Positions 1 to 7,111 of a stretch of 64,000 nt of DNA are shown here, piece after piece. The stretch covers positions 186,001 to 250,000 of the forward strand of contig NZ_CP048817.1 of the NCBI RefSeq assembly GCF_014171475.1. The letters run 5' to 3'. A program made the translations under genes and the position numbers. The notes beneath the pieces were generated by a model, which worked only from the letters and a program-made list of their open reading frames with translations, was not told the origin of the DNA and made no database searches. The DNA comes from Sphingomonas sp. So64.6b (GTDB lineage: Bacteria; Pseudomonadota; Alphaproteobacteria; Sphingomonadales; Sphingomonadaceae). How positions within the stretch are numbered: the first letter of the stretch is position 1; every line of letters begins with the position of its first letter.

Positions 1-159
1 TCAGTCGCTCGCTAAATCAGGTCCGATCATCTATAGCGGGCCAATCGCCGGCGCGACGCCGGGACATGCAGCGACCGGAAGCCGATCCGCTCCCCTTTTG
101 CCGACGTCCTCGCCAACGTCCGGCCGCCTGACGATCCCGTCGGCGGTGAGGAGAAGACT

Positions 160-369
160 ATGTCGAGAATTCCCGTTCGCCCATTCCTAATCGCCAAGGA
201 CGAGGATGGCGTGTTTCGCCTGACCGTGCGCAGCACGCGCTACAATTCGCAGAATTACCCGATCGTCACCGCCGCGCTGCAGGACGAGACTTTCAAGACC
301 GCCACCGCGGCGCGCGCCTTTGCGCGCGACAATTTCGGCGCCGAACCGGGGCAATACGCCTCCAAATAA
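160..369 (+). CDS. small conserved hypothetical protein (69 aa)
   Basis: A 69-residue soluble protein with no signal peptide or membrane segment. The ATG is preceded by a strong GAGGAG ribosome-binding site six bases upstream, which supports a real gene despite its size. The sequence mixes basic and polar residues (start MSRIPVRPFLIAKDEDG, end GAEPGQYASK) and looks like a small single-domain protein. Such short uncharacterised proteins are common in sphingomonads, but I do not recognise a named family and assign no function. It stands alone and converges on the minus-strand gene ending at 448. The first 159 bases hold no gene I can support; a TAA at 13-15 could be the tail of a plus-strand gene that begins outside the window. 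Confidence 0.7.
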   Translation: MSRIPVRPFLIAKDEDGVFRLTVRSTRYNSQNYPIVTAALQDETFKTATAARAFARDNFGAEPGQYASK

Positions 370-447
370 CGACGTCCGCCGGCCTCCCGGGATTTTAGCC
401 GGTTTTGATCCGGACGGTCCCGGAACGTGCCCGCCGCGTGCGGCGCA

Positions 448-1332
448 TCACCGTCGGTAGCGTATCAGATAAAGCTCCATTGACGTTGCCTCGGCCCGCT
501 GCCCCGAAAAGGTCAGCCGGTCGGGTTGCGACCAGTCGAGCATTGCGCCGTAACTGTCCTTGTCAGACATGTTGACGCTCGCCGGCAGGACGGTGCCCGC
601 GTGGTAGCGGCCGCCGGCGGGGCGCGTCTGGAACAGGTCGATGCGGTCGACACTGAAATCGGCGGCGCGCGCGAAGACGATCGCCGCACTGTCGGACAGG
701 AAGGTCGCGTCGAACTCGTCGCCCGCCGTGTTGACCGCGCCGGGCAAGGGCCGCGCAGGCGCGAAGCGGACGCCTTGCCGGGTCGCGATATACAGGTCCT
801 GGCGACCAGCGCCGCCGGGGCGGTCGCTCGAGAAGAGCAGGGTCTTGCCGTCGGGCGAGATCATCGGGGCGAACTCGTTGCCCGCGCTGTTGACGGCCGC
901 GTCCAAGCGCTCGACCGGCCCGAAGCCGTCGCGCGTCACGGCCACGCGATAGACATCGTCGCCGCCCAGTCCGCCCGGCCGGTCGGAACAGAAATAGACC
1001 TGACGTCCGTCGGCCGAGAAAGCCGGGTCGAAGTCGCGCGTCGGCGAATTGAACGGTACCGGCTGCGCTTGCGCCCATCGTCCAGCCACCAGGCGCGATA
1101 TCCAGATGTCATAGCCCCCCGCGCCGCCGGGGCGGTTGCGGCTGAACCACAAGGCGGTACGGCCATCGGGGCTGATCGTCAGCCGCACCTCCGACGACGC
1201 GGTCGAGGCGATGCCCGGCGCGAAGAGCTCCGCGGATCCGACGATTTCGATACCCGGCCGGCGTGGAGCGGCCGCGCCGCCCAGCGCAGCGATCAAGCCG
1301 ATCGCGGCGGCGATGCGGTATGCGCGCCTCAT
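448..1332 (-). CDS. secreted TolB-like WD40/PD40 beta-propeller protein
   Basis: 294 residues. An N-terminal Sec signal (residues 1-22, MRRAYRIAAAIGLIAALGG) is followed by repeated PD40 blades of the form SPDGRTALWFSRNRPGG, SADGRQVYFCSDRPGG and SPDGKTLLFSSDRPGG, each ending in DIW, DVY or DLY. This is the pattern of TolB/PD40 propellers, which act in the periplasm as protein-interaction or sugar-recognition scaffolds. The C-terminal blade (DSYGAMLDWSQPDRLTFSG) is more diverged. Its ATG overlaps the TGA of the upstream gene (ATGA at 1329-1332), so the two are translationally coupled and probably act together. The exact role is unknown. Confidence 0.85.
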   Translation of the reverse strand: MRRAYRIAAAIGLIAALGGAAAPRRPGIEIVGSAELFAPGIASTASSEVRLTISPDGRTALWFSRNRPGGAGGYDIWISRLVAGRWAQAQPVPFNSPTRDFDPAFSADGRQVYFCSDRPGGLGGDDVYRVAVTRDGFGPVERLDAAVNSAGNEFAPMISPDGKTLLFSSDRPGGAGRQDLYIATRQGVRFAPARPLPGAVNTAGDEFDATFLSDSAAIVFARAADFSVDRIDLFQTRPAGGRYHAGTVLPASVNMSDKDSYGAMLDWSQPDRLTFSGQRAEATSMELYLIRYRR

Positions 1333-2414
1333 GCGACCCTCGTGAAGTCGCTGGTCCAGTTGACTTCCCAGGTCGCACCGCCATCGGCCGACAGCGCCTG
1401 TTCCCAGCGCGCCGTGGTGGCCGAGATGCGCGACCAGATGATCCGCGCCTTGACCGGCTTGCCTTCATGCTCATCGTCGCCGAGCAGCATGCGGGTGCCA
1501 TCGGCGAACTTGCCGCGGACCGGCGCGGCGATCGCGGCGGGCGTGCGGCCATCGAGCCACCAGCTGGTCCATTCGCCTGTATCTCCATCGAGCGCGCGCA
1601 AGCCGATGCCACGGTACGGCGCGCCGGGCACGTTCATCACATTGTCCCCGACATTGCCGCGCCCGCCAAGCACCGGCCAGTTGGTGAAGGTGCCATCGAA
1701 CTCGATCCAGTCATTGCTGCCGACCAGCCGCCGCGCGAGCTTGCGGTGCCGCACCGTCCAGTTGCCGGCCAGGAAATCCCAATCGCCCATACCCGGTGCG
1801 CTATCGGTCCGCGCCGGCAATGGTGCCGGTGTCGGCGAGGTGCGCGTAAAATAGTTGCGCCAGTTGATCTCCCAGTTCTTGCCGCCATCGGCCGACAGCG
1901 CCTGGTCCCAATGCGGCCGGACGCTATGGATCTCGTGCCAGCGAAACCGTGCGATGACCGGACGACCCTCGAACAGGTCCGGGCCGGAGAACTCGCCCTC
2001 ATCGCCGTGGAAGCCGCCGCGGACCGGAGCGTCGATCCGCGTCGCGTTGCGCCCGTCGAGCCACCAGATTGACCAGGTCCCGCTGGCGGGATCGAACGCG
2101 CGGATGCCGAGCCCGCGATAGGTGCCGCCGGGCAAGTCGAGCGCATTGTCGTCGATCGTGCCGAGCCCGCCGAGCGTGGTCCACAACACGCTCTTGCCGG
2201 CAAATTCTTCCCAGTCATTATTGCCGGCGAGGCGCTTCTTCAGCCTTTGGTGCGACACGTCCCAGGTGCCACGCAGCCAGTCCCAGTCATGCGCATGCGC
2301 GGCCGCGTCGCCCGGCAGCGCCAAGGCAGCTGTGTCGGGAAGCAGCGCCGCGCCGCCTGCCATCGCCATGCCGGCAAGTACATTGCGGCGCGAACAGAGA
2401 AATGGCTCGGTCAA
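1329..2414 (-). CDS. Tat-exported protein with two tandem DUF1579-like domains
   Basis: About 361 residues from a TTG start at 2414. That start is preferred because GAGAGG lies seven bases upstream and it places a twin-arginine signal (SRRNVLAGMAMAGGAALL) near the N-terminus; the longer frame to 2474 would bury the signal. Two homologous halves follow, at roughly residues 45-190 and 205-361. Each contains a DWDFLAGNWTVRHRKL-like opening, an NDW(I/E)EF segment, a PYRGIGLRALD segment, WWLDGR, and an ending WEQALSADGG.TWEVNW. The architecture is an internal duplication of a lipocalin-like DUF1579 domain, a family of unknown function. The Tat signal suggests export in folded form. It heads a two-gene operon with the PD40 protein and is divergent from a LysR regulator. 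Confidence 0.8.
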   Translation of the reverse strand: MTEPFLCSRRNVLAGMAMAGGAALLPDTAALALPGDAAAHAHDWDWLRGTWDVSHQRLKKRLAGNNDWEEFAGKSVLWTTLGGLGTIDDNALDLPGGTYRGLGIRAFDPASGTWSIWWLDGRNATRIDAPVRGGFHGDEGEFSGPDLFEGRPVIARFRWHEIHSVRPHWDQALSADGGKNWEINWRNYFTRTSPTPAPLPARTDSAPGMGDWDFLAGNWTVRHRKLARRLVGSNDWIEFDGTFTNWPVLGGRGNVGDNVMNVPGAPYRGIGLRALDGDTGEWTSWWLDGRTPAAIAAPVRGKFADGTRMLLGDDEHEGKPVKARIIWSRISATTARWEQALSADGGATWEVNWTSDFTRVA

Positions 2415-2476
2415 AGTCGCGTCCTCTCGAAACCTGGTCGTGATGTCATCGGAATGGCAGGGCAGGGCGATCATTG

Positions 2477-2492
2477 GCTATGCGAAGATAGC
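2477..2492. promoter_or_regulatory. candidate LysR operator (GCTAT-N6-ATAGC)
   Basis: A perfect 5-bp dyad with a 6-base spacer sits in the 100-base region between the divergent Tat-exported protein gene and the LysR gene. It contains the T-N11-A spacing typical of LysR-type binding sites. The assignment rests on position and symmetry only. Confidence 0.4.
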
Positions 2493-2514
2493 GGAGTGAG
2501 GCTAAGTCAGGCTT

Positions 2515-3468
2515 ATGGTCGATCTACACCGATTCCCCTCACTCGCCTCGATCCGCGCATTCGAATGCGCGGCTCGGCTCGGCAGCTTCACCCGGGCGGC
2601 GGCGGAGTTGGGCACCTCCTCGGCCTCGGTCAGCTATCATGTCCGCCAGCTCGAAGCGCAGATCGGCGTTGTGCTGTTTCGCCGCCATGCCCAGCGCGTC
2701 GAACTGACCGGACCCGGCGCGATCGTCGCGAAGGAGACGATCGCCGCTTTCGCGGCGCTGCGCGCGACCTTTGTGCGCGCGGGCGAAGCGGACGAAAAGA
2801 AGCTGTCGATCACCGCGCTTCCGACCTTCGGCACGAGCTGGCTGACGCCGCGGCTCGGCCGCTTCCGTGCGCAGCAGCCGGAGATATTGCTCGATCTGGA
2901 TTTGTCGGTCGAGGCGCATGACCTGGGCGCCGGAGGATTCGATGCGGCGATCCGCAACGGCTATGGGCGCTGGCCCGGGTTGCGCGCCGTGAAGCTTATG
3001 CCGAGCATCTTCGCGCCGCTCTGCGCGCCGGCATTGGCGGAGACGGCGGCCGGTTTCGCCGATCCGCGCCGGCCTTCGACGATACCGCTGCTCGGCCGCC
3101 CCGACTGGTGGGCCTTATGGTATGGAGCGCTCGGGGTGGCCGATGCGGTACCGCCCGAGCGTTTCGGCACGACCCTGTCGGCAGAGTATCTCGACATGGC
3201 GGCGGCGATCGCCGGTCACGGTATCGCAATGGGGTCGCCTTTGCTGTTCGCCGATGAAATCAGGGCCGGCCGCCTGGTCCTTGCGCATGATCTGGTGATC
3301 GACACCGGCCGGTCGTTCTGGCTGACTTTCCCGGTGACGCGCCAGCGCAGCCGGAAGATTGCGCGCTTCCGTGAATGGGTCTGCGATGAAGCGCTGCGCG
3401 AATGCGCGGCGGCGGCGGCGTTGATCCGGCGCGCCGTTCCGGCCGCGGATCAGGACATGCCATCCTGA
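2515..3468 (+). CDS. LysR-family transcriptional regulator (GcvA-like)
   Basis: 317 residues. The N-terminal winged HTH (residues about 5-65) carries the characteristic ARLGSFTRAAAELGTSSASVSYHVRQLE arrangement (shown here from residue 20 on; the helix 3 core is SSASVSYHVRQLE). The effector domain (about 90-300) resembles the GcvA/AmpR subgroup, ending in a WLTFPVTRQRS.K...F..W segment. LysR proteins usually regulate a divergently transcribed target; here that is the gene pair at 448-2414, which suggests, without proving, control of those secreted proteins. The nearest dyad is at 2477-2492. The ligand cannot be guessed from the sequence. Confidence 0.92.
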   Translation: MVDLHRFPSLASIRAFECAARLGSFTRAAAELGTSSASVSYHVRQLEAQIGVVLFRRHAQRVELTGPGAIVAKETIAAFAALRATFVRAGEADEKKLSITALPTFGTSWLTPRLGRFRAQQPEILLDLDLSVEAHDLGAGGFDAAIRNGYGRWPGLRAVKLMPSIFAPLCAPALAETAAGFADPRRPSTIPLLGRPDWWALWYGALGVADAVPPERFGTTLSAEYLDMAAAIAGHGIAMGSPLLFADEIRAGRLVLAHDLVIDTGRSFWLTFPVTRQRSRKIARFREWVCDEALRECAAAAALIRRAVPAADQDMPS

Positions 3469-3586
3469 TTGAAGAGGGCGACATTCGACCATGGCCGTCG
3501 CTGTCTGCACCAAAATCTCACACGTCGCTCATCCGGATCACATGTCACCGCGTTAGAACAAGGCCTCATAATGTGGGAGCAACGCA

Positions 3587-4150
3587 ATGGCAGGGGTAGC
3601 GCAAGGCGATAATAAGCGGCGTGGAATTCCGTGGAGGATTGCCGGCTGGGGTGCGGCCGCGTTCGTCCTTCTGTTGCCCCTGATCGCGAGAGCGCCCTGG
3701 ACCCTGTCCGACTTCGTCGTCATGGGCATCCTGATAGGGAGCGCGGGACTGGCGTTGGAACTCGCGGTGAGGGCGTCCGGCAGCATCTACTATCGGGCCG
3801 GCGCCGGCGTTGCGGTTGCTGCCGCTTTCCTCCTCATCTGGGTGAACGGAGCGGTCGGTTTCCTCGGCGACGAGAGCAACCCGGCCAATCTGATGTTTGC
3901 CGGCGTGCTCGCCATCGCGGTTCTCGGCTCGGTCCTTGCGCGTTTTCGACCTGGCGGAATGGCCCGGGCAATGTTCTTGACCGCTGCCGCGCAGATTCTG
4001 GTCGGCGTGGTCGCGCTGGCCGTCGGACTGGGCTCCCCGGGGTATGAGGGGCTCTACGAAGTCGTGATCGGCACGAGCCTCTTCGCCGCGTTGTGGCGGA
4101 TCTCGGCCGGGCTTTTCCGCAAGGCGGCGGGTGGCGGTTCTGCTTCATGA
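3587..4150 (+). CDS. multi-pass membrane protein of unknown function
   Basis: 187 residues with about five hydrophobic helices (approximately 17-36, 42-60, 70-90, 100-118, 128-148) and little polar sequence between them. The ATG has GGGAG seven bases upstream. The C-terminus ends KAAGGGSAS and overlaps by six bases the 3' end of the convergent HxlR gene. I do not recognise a family; it resembles small integral proteins of the DUF type in sphingomonads and shows no transport or catalytic motif. Confidence 0.75.
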   Translation: MAGVAQGDNKRRGIPWRIAGWGAAAFVLLLPLIARAPWTLSDFVVMGILIGSAGLALELAVRASGSIYYRAGAGVAVAAAFLLIWVNGAVGFLGDESNPANLMFAGVLAIAVLGSVLARFRPGGMARAMFLTAAAQILVGVVALAVGLGSPGYEGLYEVVIGTSLFAALWRISAGLFRKAAGGGSAS

Positions 4151-4486
4151 AGCGGCTCCCGGATACCGACCCATCGTCCTGGCATAGGCTTCGCCCCAAT
4201 CGGCCACCGGGGCCAGTGCCGCATTGAGCGTCGCGCCCCAGCTCGTGAGCGCGTAATCGACGCGCGGCGGTACTTGGCTGAATACTTCGCGCGTGATCAA
4301 CGAATCGCGTTCAAGCTCGCGCAATTGCTGGATCAGCATCTTCTCGGTCACGCCGACCACGCGACGCTTGAGCTCGCCGAAGCGCACCGGGCCGGCGTTG
4401 AGTTCCCACAATATCACCGCTTTCCACTTGCCGCCGACGACGTCGAACGCCGGACCGACGCCGCAGGCATAAGGTTTTTCCGCCAT
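4145..4486 (-). CDS. HxlR-family winged-helix transcriptional regulator
   Basis: 113 residues from the ATG at 4486; the frame is open to a TTG at 4525, but homologues begin close to MAEKPYACGVG. It has the HxlR core: C at the N-terminus (YACG), DVVGGKWKAVILWELNAG, RFGELKRRV.GVTEKMLIQQLRELE and the wing segment VPPRVDYALTSWG. HxlR proteins respond to electrophiles, quinones or thiol stress, often through the N-terminal Cys. It is divergent from the dehydrogenase at 4594, with a palindrome at 4513-4539 between them, so local autoregulation and control of that enzyme are the simplest inference. Confidence 0.92.
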   Translation of the reverse strand: MAEKPYACGVGPAFDVVGGKWKAVILWELNAGPVRFGELKRRVVGVTEKMLIQQLRELERDSLITREVFSQVPPRVDYALTSWGATLNAALAPVADWGEAYARTMGRYPGAAS

Positions 4487-4512
4487 GATATCAGTATTAC
4501 TCCCAAAAAGGT

Positions 4513-4539
4513 AAGTACCTGACAAAATAGTCGGTACTT
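4513..4539. promoter_or_regulatory. palindromic operator candidate for the HxlR regulator
   Basis: The arms AAGTACCTGAC (4513-4523) and GTCGGTACTT (4530-4539) form an almost perfect dyad around AAAATA, with one unpaired T. It lies between the HxlR start (4486) and the start of the divergent dehydrogenase (4594). GTAC-containing dyads in this position are typical of HxlR-family operators. Binding by this particular protein is inferred. Confidence 0.6.
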
Positions 4540-4593
4540 GCTTGGTGGATCGTGGTCTTCCTATCTCCTGCCGCGTTGAAAGAGGAGATGAAA

Positions 4594-5460
4594 ATGACCG
4601 ACGTTACGATAATCGGGCTGGGTTCGATGGGCCTGACAATGGCGGAGCTGATGCTTGGCGCGGGCAGGTCGGTTACGTTGTGGAATCGCAGCGCGGACAA
4701 AGCCACCGATCTGGTCGCGCGGGGCGCGCATTTTGCGCCGAGCCCGGCGGCGGCAATCGCGGCCAGCCCGGTCATATTGATCTGTGTGTTCGACTATACG
4801 GCGGCACAAGCCATTCTCGATGCGGACGGCGCGGCGGCCGCGCTCGACGGTCGGCTGCTGGTCAATCTCGGCACAGGCAGCCCGGAAGATGCGCGCGATG
4901 CCGAGATATTCGTTGCCGGTCATGGCGGGCGTTACCTCGACGGTGCGATCCAGGCGGCACCGAGCCAGATGGGGCAGGACGACACGCCGATCCTCGTTTC
5001 CGGCGCAGCAACGGTGTTCGCCGAGGCGCTGCCGCTGCTGAGGGTGCTGGCGGGCAGTCCGATGCATCTCGGCGAGCGTATCGACGCGGCGGCGTTCATG
5101 GACCTCGCCACTTTGTCCTATGTCTATGGCGCGTTCGGCGGCTTCCTGCACGGCGCACGGATTGCAGAATCGGTCGATATCAGCGTCGCGACCTTCGGCA
5201 GGATCGTCGAGCAGATATCGCCGACCTTCGGCGCTTTCTTCAAGCATGAGGCAGCGGTGATCGAGTCCGGCGATTTCGCCATCACCGAAAGCCCGTTGCG
5301 CATTTCGATCCCGGCGGTCGAGCGCATCCTGCGCACCTCCGAAGCACTTGGTATCAATACCGAGCTGCCGGCGCTGGTGCACGAATGGCTTGGCCGGGCC
5401 GACCGGGCTGGTCTTGCGAATGAGGAACTGGCCTCGCTGATCAAGATTCTCCGCGGTTGA
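4594..5460 (+). CDS. NAD(P)-dependent beta-hydroxyacid dehydrogenase / imine-reductase-like protein
   Basis: 288 residues. The start is the second ATG of ATGAAAATG because AGAGGAG then lies six bases upstream. The N-terminal Rossmann fold shows VTIIGLGSMGLTMAELML, with the GxGxxG motif and WNRS at the end of the second strand, a pattern typical of NADP-preferring 6-phosphogluconate/3-hydroxyisobutyrate-dehydrogenase-like proteins. The substrate motif LDGAIQAAPSQMG replaces the classical DAPVSGG, which points to the imine-reductase-like branch. The helical C-terminal half (about 165-288) would dimerise. Pairing with an HxlR regulator suggests induction by a reactive small molecule. The true substrate is unknown. 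Confidence 0.85.
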   Translation: MTDVTIIGLGSMGLTMAELMLGAGRSVTLWNRSADKATDLVARGAHFAPSPAAAIAASPVILICVFDYTAAQAILDADGAAAALDGRLLVNLGTGSPEDARDAEIFVAGHGGRYLDGAIQAAPSQMGQDDTPILVSGAATVFAEALPLLRVLAGSPMHLGERIDAAAFMDLATLSYVYGAFGGFLHGARIAESVDISVATFGRIVEQISPTFGAFFKHEAAVIESGDFAITESPLRISIPAVERILRTSEALGINTELPALVHEWLGRADRAGLANEELASLIKILRG

Positions 5461-5536
5461 ATGGGAAGGTCGCGGCGGGCATCATGGGAGGCCCTCCGTC
5501 CCCCTGGGCGCGTGGGTCTAGTTCATGGAGCCGGTG

Positions 5537-6427
5537 ATGCCCGCGAACCCGATTATCGAGGCGTTCTTCGACGAGCCGACCAATACGATCAGTTATCTGG
5601 TGGCCGACCCCGTCACGGGCGATGCGGCGGTGATCGATCCGGTGCTGGATTTCGATCTGGCGAGCGGCGAGGCCGATATCCGCTCGGCCGAACGCATTCT
5701 GGCGTGCGCCGCCGCACGCGGCTGGACCATCGTCATGGTGCTGGAGACGCATGCGCATGCCGATCATTTATCGGCCGCGCCGTATATCAAGGCGAAGACC
5801 GGCGCGGCGATCGGTATCGGCGATCATATCCGCGACGTGCAGAAGATTTTCCGGCCCATGTTCGCGTTCGACGATCTCGCGACCGACGGATCGGATTTCG
5901 ACCGCCTGTTCAGCGACGGTGACCGGTTTGCGATCGGCCAGCTCGATGTGACGGTGATGTATGTCCCCGGCCATACCCCGGCCGATATTGCTTATCGTAT
6001 CGGCGACGCGGCCTTTGTCGGCGATACCCTGTTCATGCCCGATTACGGCACCGCGCGTGCGGACTTCCCCGGCGGCGACGCGCGCCAGCTCTATCGGTCG
6101 ATCCGGCGTGTGTTGAGCCTGCCCGACGAAACGCGGCTGTTCCTGTGCCATGACTATAAGGCACCGGGACGTGAGGAGTATCGCTGGGAAACGACGGTGG
6201 GCGAAGTGCGGTGCACCAGCGTCCATGTTCGTGACGAGATCGGCGAGGACGCTTTCGTTGCGATGCGTGAGGCGCGCGATGCGACGCTGTCGGTGCCGAA
6301 GCTGCTCCTGCCCGCGATCCAGGTGAACATCCGCGCCGGGCGCTTTCCGGCGGCGGAGGCGAATGGCGTCAATTATTTGCGCATCCCGGTTACGGCGACG
6401 TTCGGAATGGACGGGACGGGTATTTGA
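5537..6427 (+). CDS. metallo-beta-lactamase-fold hydrolase (persulfide-dioxygenase/glyoxalase II-like)
   Basis: About 296 residues from the ATG at 5537, chosen over an ATG at 5525 because GGAG then sits six bases upstream. The metal motif ETHAHADHLSAAPYIK is the HxHxDH signature, followed by the second His in YVPGHTPADIAY, the Asp in FVGDTLFMPDYGTARADF and the terminal His in LCHDY. The HAHADH form, the early DEPTNTISYLVADP segment and the GTARADFPGGDA segment are those of the ETHE1/SdoA and BLH groups that oxidise glutathione persulfide or related thiol species. Sulfur dioxygenase activity is plausible but not established. It may share a transcript with the dehydrogenase upstream. Confidence 0.85.
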   Translation: MPANPIIEAFFDEPTNTISYLVADPVTGDAAVIDPVLDFDLASGEADIRSAERILACAAARGWTIVMVLETHAHADHLSAAPYIKAKTGAAIGIGDHIRDVQKIFRPMFAFDDLATDGSDFDRLFSDGDRFAIGQLDVTVMYVPGHTPADIAYRIGDAAFVGDTLFMPDYGTARADFPGGDARQLYRSIRRVLSLPDETRLFLCHDYKAPGREEYRWETTVGEVRCTSVHVRDEIGEDAFVAMREARDATLSVPKLLLPAIQVNIRAGRFPAAEANGVNYLRIPVTATFGMDGTGI

Positions 6428-6447
6428 TCGAAACGTCGGAGTAAATG

Positions 6448-7097
6448 ATGGCGAGCGATACAAATCCCCGATCCGCAATCGCCTCGCTCCTGGCGGCCGC
6501 CCCGCTCGGGGCGTTGGAGCGCCGCTATCGCGAGCCATGGCGGCATTACCATGCTTGGGATCACCCGAAGGCGATGCTGGCGCATCTCGACCGGGCGATT
6601 GGCGATGCGGTACCGGTGGTCGATCCGGCCGCCTGTGCCGGTTTCGTCCTGTGGCATGACTCGATCTATGATCCACAGGCGCCGCACGGGCGCAACGAAG
6701 AACTGAGTGCGGCGCTCTGTGTGGCGGAAATGAGCCTCATCGCGAATGCTCTCGTTACCGCTCGCGCCGGTGCGGCGATCCTGGCTACGATCCGCCACCT
6801 GCCGCCAGCCCCAAACGACTGCCCAGATGGTGCGCTGCTACTGGATATCGATCTGTCGATCCTGGGCCAGTCGCCGACGATGTTCGACGTGTATGACCGG
6901 CAGATCCGCGCGGAATATGCTCATGTCGAGCCCTCGCTTTACGGCACGGCACGGCACGCGCGAGCATCCTGCGCAATTTCCTGGCTCGCGACCGCCTGTT
7001 CCTGACCGATTGGGGTTTCGCGCAATGGGAGCAGCCGGCTCGCGATAATCTGCGCCGCGCAATCCCCTTGCTGGAGGAGCCGACTCTCGCGACGTGA
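6448..7097 (+). pseudogene. HD-domain-like predicted metal-dependent hydrolase, frameshifted
   Basis: The frame from 6448 (GGAG six bases upstream) encodes an HD-type protein: YREPWRHYHAWDHPKAML at the start, then FVLWHDSIYDP, with histidine and aspartate placements typical of predicted HD hydrolases of about 210 residues. After EPSLYGTAR the frame runs into unrelated sequence and stops at 7005. From 6963 another frame continues with SILRNFLARDRLFLTDWGF..WEQPARDNLRRAI and stops at 7097, which is the expected C-terminus. The break coincides with three tandem copies of ACGGC (6941-6955). Removing one copy restores a continuous 214-residue protein. It could be a real mutation, a slippage switch or a sequencing error. 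Confidence 0.75.
6941..6955 (+). repeat. ACGGC x3 short tandem repeat at the frameshift
   Basis: Three perfect copies of the pentamer ACGGC inside the HD-like gene. Two copies would keep the gene in frame; three shift it. Confidence 0.7.
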
Positions 7098-7111
7098 GCG
7101 CCGCGCCACCG

